This document shows positions 14,887-20,201 of a stretch of 64,000 nt of DNA, in pieces. The position numbers and the translations under genes were made by a program. The DNA is taken from NCBI GenBank assembly GCA_001593685.1, contig LUKI01000001.1, positions 1 through 64,000 on the forward strand, written 5' to 3'. Source of the DNA: Gammaproteobacteria bacterium F7 (GTDB lineage: Bacteria; Pseudomonadota; Gammaproteobacteria; Pseudomonadales; IMCC2047). Below the pieces are notes generated by a model. That model did no database searches. It was not told the DNA's origin and was given only the letters and a program-made list of their open reading frames with translations. Within the stretch, counting starts at the first letter, position 1; the number at the start of each line of letters is the position of its first letter.

Positions 14887-15380
14887 TGCAGCTTTATAAA
14901 TTATCAGATCAGTATCAAGAAGCCTTTAACACCATGGGCTTAATGGTTGAAGACGGCTCTCTACCTCAAGAAGCCATGAATGACACGCTAGAAGCCATTG
15001 GAGGCGAGATTCAGGAGAAGGCGAAGAACGTAGCCGCTTGGATTAAAAACTGCGAGGCAGACGCTAAGGCGCTCAAGGAGGCCGAGCAGGAGTTAGCCGC
15101 TAGACGCAAATCAATCGAGTCTCGTGTTAGCTGGGCTAAAGAGTATCTGCATACCAACATGGAGCAATGCGGTATTACTGAGATTGAATGCCAGTTGTAC
15201 GCAATCAAGCTGGCTAAGAACCCGCCTTCCGTGCTAGTTACTGGCGATGTTCCTAAAGAGTTTGAGGTAGTTAAAGAGACGAGATCGCCAGACAAAAAAG
15301 CGATCAAAGCGCTTATTGAATCAGGCAAGAAGTGTGATTTTGCAGAGATCACTCAAGCTACTCGCCTAGTAATCAAATAA
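14886..15380 (+). CDS. Siphovirus Gp157 family protein
   Basis: The 164-residue protein matches the Gp157 family: N-terminal LYKLSDQYQEAF, a long helical middle, then SRVSWAKEYLHTNMEQCG and a C-terminal ETRSPDKKAIKALIESGK segment. Members accompany ERF/RecT and SSB genes and have been linked to phage resistance in Streptococcus; mechanism unknown. Shares one base with the ERF stop. Confidence 0.85.
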   Translation: MQLYKLSDQYQEAFNTMGLMVEDGSLPQEAMNDTLEAIGGEIQEKAKNVAAWIKNCEADAKALKEAEQELAARRKSIESRVSWAKEYLHTNMEQCGITEIECQLYAIKLAKNPPSVLVTGDVPKEFEVVKETRSPDKKAIKALIESGKKCDFAEITQATRLVIK

Positions 15381-15392
15381 GGAGAAACAAGG

Positions 15393-15575
15393 ATGGCTTT
15401 AATCTTAACAAGACGCATCGGCGAAACACTAATGATCGGTGACGATGTAACAGTGACAGTAATTGGCGTAAAGGGAAATCAGGTGCGTATCTCTGTAGAT
15501 GCTCCAAAGGATGTTTCCGTGCATCGAGAAGAAGTTTATCAGCGAATTCAGGCAGAGAAGAAAAGCGCTGCATAG
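15393..15575 (+). CDS. csrA: Phage-encoded CsrA/RsmA homologue
   Basis: The 60-residue product is a full-length Csr[40 protein letters not shown] and [10 protein letters not shown] keep the RNA-contact residues (Leu4, Arg6, Arg7 region and the VHREE region with Arg44). CsrA dimers bind GGA loops in mRNAs and repress translation. It has a strong AAGGAG site and lies between Gp157 and SSB. Its targets could be host or phage RNAs. Confidence 0.9.
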   Translation: MALILTRRIGETLMIGDDVTVTVIGVKGNQVRISVDAPKDVSVHREEVYQRIQAEKKSAA

Positions 15576-15580
15576 TTAAC

Positions 15581-15637
15581 GGCTCTGGCGGGTTGGGTTT
15601 GTGAGATTTCCCAGCCCTGCCGGAGCCACTTTTTATG
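15581..15637 (+). terminator. Strong hairpin with T-run after csrA
   Basis: A 12-13 bp stem (about 15581-15592 with 15616-15628, one G-U and one offset) extended by TGGG/CCCA, then ACTTTTT. It looks like an intrinsic terminator inside the early operon, which would need antitermination or partial read-through for SSB and the cassettes. Confidence 0.55.
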
Positions 15638-15803
15638 GCTGCTGCGGCGTGGAAAGCTGAGGGGCTGGGACGTGACGACACATCCGAAACCTCTGGAGAC
15701 ACGCAAGGGTTATGGAGGCAGGCTCCACCGTTTGAAAGTATCGGTAACCCTAAAAACCTGAGCAGGATTAGCGCCCTGCCAGCAGCCACCCTAATAAGAT
15801 AAG
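15636..15803 (+). CDS. Possible 55-aa protein, or structured RNA, between csrA and ssb
   Basis: A complete frame from ATG (about 15636) to TAA (about 15803) fills the gap and ends a few bases before the SSB ribosome-binding site; GGAG precedes it. The protein ends NLSRISALPAATLIR and is not recognised. The same DNA has long-range pairing: GGCTGCTG with CAGCAGCC at its two ends, GGGTTA with TAACCC, and TGGAG with CTCCA. Several GGA triplets occur. It could thus be an RNA element. I cannot choose from sequence alone. Confidence 0.42.
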
Positions 15804-15811
15804 GAAAAGTA

Positions 15812-16240
15812 ATGGCAACAACGATCACAGGAAAGCTAAACAAGCCAGCTAACGAGTTTCAGGCCGGTGAATCTATCGGGTTCGGCATTCGACTAGGTGT
15901 TCAGTATTACGACCGCGCAACGAAGTCTAAGCAATGGACTAACTACTCTGCCGTAGTGTTTGCAAAGGCATCGGCCCAAATCGACTACTACCGCCAGGTA
16001 TTGCAAATTGGCTCCGTAGTTGAGTTAACGGCTACACATGAAAAGATCGACGTTTACGAAGGTCAGCAAGGGCCGTCTTATACGATTGAGCTGCTTAACG
16101 CTCAGATTGGCAGCGTGTTTGCCACTGGCGATCAGCCACAACAGCAACAGGCGCAGAATGCCCCACGGCAACAGGCCCCAGCAGCTCAACCAGCGCCAGG
16201 CGGCGGCTATCCAGATGACGATCTCGATATCCCATTTTAG
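15812..16240 (+). CDS. ssb: Single-stranded DNA-binding protein
   Basis: The 142-residue protein has an OB-fold-like N-terminal domain (1-105), a Gln/Pro/Ala-rich flexible linker (about 106-132) and the acidic tip DDDLDIPF that recruits partner enzymes, the hallmark of bacterial-type SSB. It is shorter than host SSB and divergent in the OB fold. Part of the ERF-Gp157-SSB module. Confidence 0.85.
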   Translation: MATTITGKLNKPANEFQAGESIGFGIRLGVQYYDRATKSKQWTNYSAVVFAKASAQIDYYRQVLQIGSVVELTATHEKIDVYEGQQGPSYTIELLNAQIGSVFATGDQPQQQQAQNAPRQQAPAAQPAPGGGYPDDDLDIPF

Positions 16241-16248
16241 GAGGGCTT

Positions 16249-16677
16249 ATGACGATCACGGGACAAGTGTTAAAGCCTTTAGTTGATATTGGTGATTCTC
16301 CAGCCGACTGCTGGGAATGGCGAGGGACTATTAATAAAAACACGGGTTATGGCAAGAAAACATTCAACGGGAAAAGTTTGTTAGCGCATCGCTGGATGTA
16401 CGAAACCATTGTTGGGCCAATACCTGAAGGCTTGGTGATAAACCACAAGTGCAGCAATACGAAATGCGTCAACCCTCACCACCTTGAGGTTGTCGATCAA
16501 GCGGGAAATTGTCGGCACGGAAAGGGCACAAAGCTGAGCGTTGGCGAGGTGCTTGAGATCAAGGCAGCTAAAACAAACAAAAAATGGGGTGATGGCGCAA
16601 GACTGGCCAAGAAGTACAACGTCACCTCTGCTCTTATTCACGACATTTGGAACGGGAGGGCTTGGGCCGATGTATAG
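16249..16677 (+). CDS. HNH endonuclease (homing type)
   Basis: The 142-residue product shows CWEWRGTINKNTGYG, AHRWMYETIVGPIPEGLVI, then NHKCSNTKCVNPHHLEVV, the HNH_3 zinc and catalytic motif (about 63-82), followed by an HTH-like tail (ARLAKKYNVTSALIHDIWNG). Free-standing HNH nucleases of this type are mobile in phages. It stands directly left of the attC array, 50 bases before the next gene. Confidence 0.85.
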   Translation: MTITGQVLKPLVDIGDSPADCWEWRGTINKNTGYGKKTFNGKSLLAHRWMYETIVGPIPEGLVINHKCSNTKCVNPHHLEVVDQAGNCRHGKGTKLSVGEVLEIKAAKTNKKWGDGARLAKKYNVTSALIHDIWNGRAWADV

Positions 16678-16725
16678 CCTAATTAAATTCGATGTGTTTC
16701 AAAAAAGGACAGTGGCGTAACGAAA

Positions 16726-16935
16726 ATGCAGCTAGATATTTTTGAACCAAAGCCGGTGCTTTTAAGAGGATACAATCCTGATCTCGTTTTGCGACATGCG
16801 TTTGGAAGCAAAATAAATGCAAGCAACGCAATGCGCAGATCGGTCAGAATTTACTGGCCGTTTCGAAATAAAAACGATATTGCAAAGTGCCGGCTGAAAT
16901 CAGCGATAAATCTGATCAGGGTGTTTTCGCAATAA
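16726..16935 (+). CDS. Hypothetical protein carrying the first attC site at its end (69 aa)
   Basis: Product of 69 residues, basic C-terminal half, unknown. Its stop codon lies in the R'' box of attC A, as in integron cassettes. No heptamer complementary to its R'' (it would be GTTATTG) occurs upstream, so the left border of this unit is not a cassette border. It may be a phage gene to which the array is anchored. Confidence 0.52.
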   Translation: MQLDIFEPKPVLLRGYNPDLVLRHAFGSKINASNAMRRSVRIYWPFRNKNDIAKCRLKSAINLIRVFSQ

Positions 16936-17007
16936 CGCCGTAAACACGCGGGAACGAAGCAGAGCGGAGCGGCGTGTAGTGAATCGCCGTGATTTAAATT
17001 GTTATAC
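16930..17007 (+). other. attC site A
   Basis: R'' CAATAAC (16930-16936), L'' TAAACACG (16941-16948), L' CGTGATTTA (16988-16996) with one unpaired extra base, R' GTTATAC (17001-17007). The inner part holds ACACGC/GCGTGT pairing. Left end of the array. Confidence 0.85.
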
Positions 17008-17038
17008 GCAACCAATTTCACCAAGCGGGAAAAATGGT

Positions 17039-17227
17039 ATGAGTGAAAAGATTGTAAATATTGAAGAGGCCAAACCGCATTTGACGGTAAATTGTGGTGA
17101 AACTATTCATGTAATACCTGTCGCATTAATTGAAGACGTGATAGCAGGGAAGAAAGATTTCACCCAGCTGGACGACTGGGAAACACTTTTGAAAACTATA
17201 TTAAGAGATTGGCTTGATAGCATATAA
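17039..17227 (+). CDS. Cassette 1 protein (62 aa)
   Basis: The 62-residue acidic protein (IVNIEEAKPHLTVNCGETIH start, EDVIAGKKDFTQLDDWETLL middle) is not recognised. Start ATG 17039 lies in the cassette, 32 bases after R'; GCGGG is a weak ribosome-binding site. The stop TAA lies in R'' of attC B. Entry and exit boxes GTTATAC and ATATAAC pair at 6 of 7 positions. Confidence 0.68.
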   Translation: MSEKIVNIEEAKPHLTVNCGETIHVIPVALIEDVIAGKKDFTQLDDWETLLKTILRDWLDSI

Positions 17228-17291
17228 CGGCCATGTTGTGTTGCACGAAGGAGCAAAGCGGATGAGTGTCAAAACGAACTACTTGTTAGGT
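17222..17291 (+). other. attC site B
   Basis: R'' ATATAAC (17222-17228), L'' GTTGTGTTG (17235-17243), L' CAAAACGAAC (17270-17279) with extra G, R' GTTAGGT (17285-17291). The centre carries AAGGAG plus ATG (17262) that opens the next gene. Confidence 0.88.
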
Positions 17292-17486
17292 GGCTTCACT
17301 GTTACGGACAGAGATAAGGCTATTTTTGAAAAAGCTGTTCAATACATTAAAGCTACTGACGGACTCGATAGAAGACAGGGCGATTTTTACTCAAGGGAGT
17401 TTTCCACCTGGTGTAAAGAGCGCGGGTTTACTCACAGAGAAATGGTGGATGCGAAGCGGCAAGCTGAACGCTACCTAGACACCTAA
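17262..17486 (+). CDS. Cassette 2 protein, start codon inside attC B (74 aa)
   Basis: Reading from ATG 17262, which lies with its AAGGAG in attC B, the product begins MSVKTNYLLGGFTVTDRDKA and has 74 residues. No usable ATG occurs inside the cassette until far into the frame. The charged helical protein (HREMVDAKRQAERYLDT end) is unknown. Stop TAA lies in ACCTAAC, the exact complement of the entry box GTTAGGT. Confidence 0.66.
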   Translation: MSVKTNYLLGGFTVTDRDKAIFEKAVQYIKATDGLDRRQGDFYSREFSTWCKERGFTHREMVDAKRQAERYLDT

Positions 17487-17550
17487 CGTTGAACATAAAG
17501 TGCGAATGGAGCAAAGCGGAATGAAGTCAATTTTGATGTGGTTGTTATGT
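17481..17550 (+). other. attC site C
   Basis: R'' ACCTAAC (17481-17487), L'' ACATAAA (17493-17499), L' TTTTGATGT (17531-17539) with extra G, R' GTTATGT (17544-17550). GGAGCAAAGCGGA then ATG (17521) repeat the pattern of site B. Confidence 0.88.
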
Positions 17551-17796
17551 GCAGTTGCTCGCAAATTTGGCTTTGTCCGGATTAGCGAAACACGCCGAGA
17601 GTATGTTTGCGATGAATGCGGTGACAAAAGCATTTACCTAGATGGCTCATACGGAATCGATTACGAGGCGATGGAAGAATATGCAATGCAGAACGGCTGG
17701 GGAGGATCTGCAAAGCATGGAGTGGAAAAATTAACTTGCGGTCACTGCATGGCAAAAAAATTCAGAGAATACGCCGCAAAACAAAGAAGCACATAA
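17521..17796 (+). CDS. Cassette 3 zinc-ribbon protein, start codon inside attC C (91 aa)
   Basis: The 91-residue product starts MKSILMWLLCAVARKFGF, a short hydrophobic segment mostly coded by attC C. Two Cys pairs follow, CDECGDKS (about 30-33) and CGHCMAKKF (about 75-78), predicting a zinc site around an acidic middle. Function unknown. The first ATG wholly inside the cassette is mid-gene. Stop TAA is in ACATAAC, complement of GTTATGT. Confidence 0.68.
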   Translation: MKSILMWLLCAVARKFGFVRISETRREYVCDECGDKSIYLDGSYGIDYEAMEEYAMQNGWGGSAKHGVEKLTCGHCMAKKFREYAAKQRST

Positions 17797-17860
17797 CGGC
17801 TTGGGTGTGGGGCAAGTGAAGCAACGCGGAACGCAGTCCCGCACGAACCGATTGTTATAG
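17791..17860 (+). other. attC site D
   Basis: R'' ACATAAC (17791-17797), L'' within TTGGGTGTG (17801-17809), L' CACGAACC (17842-17849) with extra G, R' GTTATAG (17854-17860). Arm pairing is weaker than in sites B, E and G. Confidence 0.8.
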
Positions 17861-17868
17861 GTGGAATT

Positions 17869-18075
17869 ATGAAAACACAGATACCAAAAGCACGTGCGCC
17901 ATTTACGCCAGAGCAAGTGCAGAACATTAACATCAGGCAGGACGACACCAGCTTGCACCCATACACCTGTTCAGGATGCTCTCCATCAAGAGTGCTACAT
18001 GCGAATGAAGCAGGGTTGTTTTGTGCAATGTGTGGCTACCAGCAAGAGTGGGTTCTCGCTGTAGACGCCCTATAA
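17869..18075 (+). CDS. Cassette 4 zinc-ribbon protein (68 aa)
   Basis: KARAPFTPEQVQNIN then HPYTCSGCSPSRVL and LFCAMCGYQQEWV: a two-CxxC ribbon with a Trp near the end. This pattern recurs in phage small proteins, so the cassette content looks phage-adapted. The ribosome-binding site AGGTGG is formed partly by R' itself. Stop TAA lies in CTATAAC, complement of the entry box GTTATAG. Confidence 0.72.
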   Translation: MKTQIPKARAPFTPEQVQNINIRQDDTSLHPYTCSGCSPSRVLHANEAGLFCAMCGYQQEWVLAVDAL

Positions 18076-18202
18076 CGTGAGAGGTAACGGGCGATGAAGT
18101 GCGAATGTAGATTAAGCGAACCTTGCTTCAAAAAAGAAGGCTGCAAATTTGAAGAGCAAAACGACAAGGTGGGGAGTCGTCCCGTTGACCGGGTTGTTAT
18201 TC
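18070..18202 (+). other. attC site E (long)
   Basis: R'' CTATAAC (18070-18076), L'' GGTAACGGG (18083-18091), L' CCCGTTGACC (18181-18190), paired perfectly apart from one extra G, R' GTTATTC (18196-18202). At 133 bp it is about twice as long as the others; its loop region is an open frame. Confidence 0.88.
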
Positions 18203-18432
18203 GCGCATTCAAAACGGAGTGCACTGGCGTGACAACCATTGTATTTGCGGAAACGGCTGGTCAGGCGAAGTACGACACCATGCGCGCAGCTAACGATGCT
18301 GGGTATCGGGTTAAGTTTACGGACGTGGCCGCTTGCCGCGCCCCTAAATACGATCAGCGCCGCACCATCGACGGGGAGATACCCACTTTACGCATGTGTC
18401 ACTCACCTGAACGACTGGCGCAAAGTGAATAA
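18094..18432 (+). CDS. Cassette 5 protein, possibly fused to an attC-coded Cys-rich leader
   Basis: The open frame begins at ATG 18094 in attC E, codes about 36 residues there (CECRLSEPCFKKEGCKFEEQ), then runs through R' into the cassette. A GTG at about 18229 with GGAG upstream could start a 67-residue version, TTIVFAETAGQAKYDTMRAA onward, which is a small phage-like protein of unknown role. Stop lies in GAATAAC, complement of GTTATTC. Which start is used is open. Confidence 0.6.
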   Translation: MKCECRLSEPCFKKEGCKFEEQNDKVGSRPVDRVVIRAFKTECTGVTTIVFAETAGQAKYDTMRAANDAGYRVKFTDVAACRAPKYDQRRTIDGEIPTLRMCHSPERLAQSE

Positions 18433-18485
18433 CGTTTTAGCTTAACTGCCGCCGTAGGCGGTCGGATTACAGCGCATTGTTATGC
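18427..18485 (+). other. attC site F
   Basis: R'' GAATAAC (18427-18433), L'' AGCTTAA (18439-18445), hairpin CCGCC-GTA-GGCGG, L' TTACAGC (18467-18473, offset by one extra base), R' GTTATGC (18479-18485). Equal five-base spacers on both sides. Confidence 0.86.
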
Positions 18486-18507
18486 GCTGAACGAACGGGA
18501 GATAAAG

Positions 18508-18744
18508 ATGATTGATAAGGTTGGGGATTTAGACACAAGCTGGATTTTAAAGCACTGCCCGTTTTGTGGATGCGGCGCTCACTGGTGTCGATGCGGATCG
18601 AGCGACAAAGAGCATGAAGGGTGTCACCAGATATCCTGCCCGAACTGTGGAAATTTCGACTTTGCTAACGGTGATGATAAAGACTGCGAGACACTCGAAG
18701 AGCTAAGAGAGCATTGCGCAGCGAAGTGGAATTCTAGGCTCTAG
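18508..18744 (+). CDS. Cassette 6 protein, Lar-like restriction alleviation fold (78 aa)
   Basis: CPFCGCGAHWCRC near residue 17, ISCPNCGNFDFA near 43, and the end ELREHCAAKWNSRL follow the Lar/phage zinc-ribbon plan (CPFCG, CxxCG, A..WN.R). Lar proteins modulate type I restriction, so an anti-restriction role is possible. Extra Cys/His in the middle are unusual. GGGAG precedes the ATG. Exit box GCATAAC complements entry GTTATGC. Confidence 0.72.
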   Translation: MIDKVGDLDTSWILKHCPFCGCGAHWCRCGSSDKEHEGCHQISCPNCGNFDFANGDDKDCETLEELREHCAAKWNSRL

Positions 18745-18751
18745 ATTTAGC

Positions 18752-18824
18752 GCATAACGCTTTGCTAAGGGGCTGGCGTTTAGCCAGTCCCGTGCGAAGC
18801 ACGAACTTGAGCAATTTGTTAGCA
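18752..18824 (+). other. attC site G
   Basis: R'' GCATAAC (18752-18758), L'' TTGCTAAG (18762-18769), hairpin GGCTGGC/GCCAGTC, L' CTTGAGCAA (18806-18814) with one extra G, R' GTTAGCA (18818-18824). The most canonical site of the array. Confidence 0.9.
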
Positions 18825-18836
18825 GCAGGAGATAGC

Positions 18837-19121
18837 ATGAAAACTGAATTTTCTGGTGAGTGCGATTGGTGCAGAAAAGAAGCAGACGACCTTGTGGAGC
18901 ACAAGGATTTCGAGGAAGGCATGGCAGGCCGACTCTATGACGTTTGCGCCGAGTGCCGGATAAAGGAGCGGGAATCTGTTGAAGCGGAACAGGCCGAAGA
19001 TGACGACTACAACGAGGAACCCTACGGCCCAGAACCAGAGTGCTACCAGGATGCTACTGGCTATTGCTCTATGCAAGGAACCGAACATTGCGACTGGGAC
19101 TGCCCCAACGGGGGCTGCTAA
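18837..19121 (+). CDS. Cassette 7 Cys-rich acidic protein (94 aa)
   Basis: CDWCRKEADDLVEHKDF and YDVCAECRIKER form a zinc ribbon (residues 9-39). A very acidic middle follows, and a C-terminal cluster of six Cys (CYQDATGYCSM, HCDWDCPNGGC) suggests a second metal site. AGGAGA lies before the ATG. Stop is in TGCTAAC, complement of GTTAGCA. Function unknown. Confidence 0.7.
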   Translation: MKTEFSGECDWCRKEADDLVEHKDFEEGMAGRLYDVCAECRIKERESVEAEQAEDDDYNEEPYGPEPECYQDATGYCSMQGTEHCDWDCPNGGC

Positions 19122-19189
19122 CGGTAAAAATTAACGGGCGGCGCAGCCGTCCCAGCGAGGAACGAGCGATGTTTAATTGGTTGTTATCT
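19116..19189 (+). other. attC site H
   Basis: R'' TGCTAAC (19116-19122), L'' AATTAAC (19129-19135), hairpin GGGCGGC/GCCGTCCC, L' GTTTAATT (19171-19178, one extra base), R' GTTATCT (19183-19189). GAGG and ATG (19169) inside open the next gene. Confidence 0.85.
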
Positions 19190-19399
19190 GCCTTTGGCTG
19201 GCGAGAGGAGTGGCACGTATGCTGGCGCGCCAGTTTGGACGGAAACAGGACTGCATTTTCTGACGGGACGTACACTTTTAGACCTCGGCTTACAGTTGCG
19301 CATGTGAAAGCACTACGCGAAGAGCTTGCTGCAGCAACTGGATATGGTTGCACTGCCGAGCAAATAAATATAACTAGCATGATAAAGATAGGCAGATAA
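19169..19399 (+). CDS. Cassette 8 protein, start codon inside attC H (76 aa)
   Basis: From ATG 19169 the product reads MFNWLLSAFGWREEWHVCW and has 76 residues ending in a helix (VKALREELAAATGYG). The first five or six residues are coded by attC H, as in cassettes 2 and 3. Unknown function. Stop TAA is in AGATAAC, the exact complement of GTTATCT. Confidence 0.66.
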   Translation: MFNWLLSAFGWREEWHVCWRASLDGNRTAFSDGTYTFRPRLTVAHVKALREELAAATGYGCTAEQINITSMIKIGR

Positions 19400-19443
19400 C
19401 AGCGGGATATGGGAACTGTGCACGTTTCTATAGGGAGTTAGCA
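19394..19443 (+). other. attC site I (last, short)
   Basis: R'' AGATAAC (19394-19400) and R' GTTAGCA (19437-19443) flank a 50-bp site with stem GGAAC/GTTTC extended by TAT/ATA with one unpaired G. Arms are less regular than in other sites. The last base of R' is the A of the next start codon. Confidence 0.75.
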
Positions 19444-19763
19444 TGAAGTATTACGAGGAAGATTGGCGGCGAATTACAACCGAGCAGGCCAAAGCCATGA
19501 ACGATGCTAAGCGCCGATACATGATGGCTGCCCCGCCACCAGATTATCCAAATGACCTGCCGTACATGCCCTATCAGCTCATTTTGTTGAATTGGGAGTT
19601 CGAGCTATCTGTAACACAAGTTGACTTTATCCGTCCATCGAGAGGCCGTCGCATAGACTCGTTCATGATGGAAATAGACGGAGTTCGTCACGCTAACCCG
19701 ATGGGTCTGGTCAGAGGCTTGCGCTACTTCGCAGAACAAATACCCCGTGTTAGAGCGGTTTAA
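19443..19763 (+). CDS. Hypothetical phage protein right of the array (106 aa)
   Basis: The ATG overlaps R' of attC I, and GGGAG in the attC provides the ribosome-binding site. The protein (EDWRRITTEQAKAMNDAKRR start) is not recognised. No TGCTAAC occurs at its end, so it is not a complete cassette: this is the right border of the array, and the gene probably belongs to the phage backbone. Confidence 0.62.
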   Translation: MKYYEEDWRRITTEQAKAMNDAKRRYMMAAPPPDYPNDLPYMPYQLILLNWEFELSVTQVDFIRPSRGRRIDSFMMEIDGVRHANPMGLVRGLRYFAEQIPRVRAV

Positions 19764-19767
19764 CCAT

Positions 19768-19785
19768 TTTCGTGGCACCACGAAA
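19768..19785. repeat. Short perfect inverted repeat
   Basis: TTTCGTGG-CA-CCACGAAA, eight-base arms and a two-base loop, just after the stop at 19763. It could be an operator or an RNA hairpin. No attC boxes accompany it. Confidence 0.45.
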
Positions 19786-19803
19786 TAGGTAGAGGATAAA
19801 TAA

Positions 19804-19986
19804 ATGAAGACTTTTAAGCATCACTGGGAAGAAAACATTAAGCCGCTTATATGTTTTTTCTGTGCGGGCGTGATGATCGCAGCAGGATTTATTGCGGCTA
19901 ACTGGGTTATTCCAACAAAGCCTGTTGAGTATCAAATCTGCATTAAGGAAGCAGGCGGAGATTATATGTGCGAGGTATATAAGTAA
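19804..19986 (+). CDS. Small membrane protein (60 aa)
   Basis: One membrane helix at about residues 13-34 (PLICFFCAGVMIAAGFIAAN) and a short polar end with two Cys (YQICIKEAGGDYMCEVYK). Located upstream of the excision/integration genes; function unknown. Confidence 0.58.
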   Translation: MKTFKHHWEENIKPLICFFCAGVMIAAGFIAANWVIPTKPVEYQICIKEAGGDYMCEVYK

Positions 19987-20201
19987 TGAGCCGATTTATC
20001 ACACAAGAGACAATCGAAGAGCTTACAGGGAGAAAAACCCCTAAAGCTCAAGTCAAAGTATTGCGCGAGCTTGGCTTTACTGTCTTGTGGGTGCAAGGGC
20101 AATCTCCAAAAATCTCGACTGAAAACTTTATTCGCGTTACAGGTGGCGCACCTTTACACCGCCAAAAACAAGAGGTTAAACTGGATTTTAGTCAGCTATG
20201 A
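19986..20201 (+). CDS. DUF4224 protein, likely accessory to integration
   Basis: The 71-residue protein matches DUF4224: FITQETIEELTGRKTPKAQV then LGFTVLWVQGQSPKI. Members sit immediately before phage integrases and may act as excisionases or regulators. It overlaps the integrase start by four bases. Confidence 0.78.
   Translation: MSRFITQETIEELTGRKTPKAQVKVLRELGFTVLWVQGQSPKISTENFIRVTGGAPLHRQKQEVKLDFSQL

Larger units (their letters stand above)
16930..19443 (+). mobile_element. Array of eight integron-type gene cassettes with nine attC sites, no integrase
   Basis: Nine sites, each with R'' (ending AAC), L'', a variable hairpin, L' and R' (GTTAxxx), alternate with eight short plus-strand genes whose stop codons fall in R''. 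In cassettes 2-8 the entry R' and exit R'' are exact reverse complements over seven bases: GTTAGGT/ACCTAAC, GTTATGT/ACATAAC, GTTATAG/CTATAAC, GTTATTC/GAATAAC, GTTATGC/GCATAAC, GTTAGCA/TGCTAAC and GTTATCT/AGATAAC. Cassette 1 matches 6 of 7. Cassettes are 254-365 bp. No IntI-like gene is in the window. Confidence 0.92.

Noticed and set aside
15571-15640. TTAAC plus long hairpin after csrA considered as an attC site
   Set aside because: No L''/L' arms with an extra base and no GTTA R' box follow; a run of T fits a terminator better.
15373-15843. 156-residue minus-strand frame opposite csrA and ssb start
   Set aside because: It lies antisense to csrA and the RNA/55-residue element, has no coupling or recognisable motif, and opposes the operon.
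16930-19443. The repeated spacers considered as a CRISPR array
   Set aside because: Repeats are not identical, units contain coding genes of 60-110 residues, and the complementarity is within units, not between repeats.
19764-19800. Hairpin after the 19443 gene considered as a tenth attC site
   Set aside because: It has a perfect stem but no R'' complementary to GTTAGCA and no GTTA R' box downstream.
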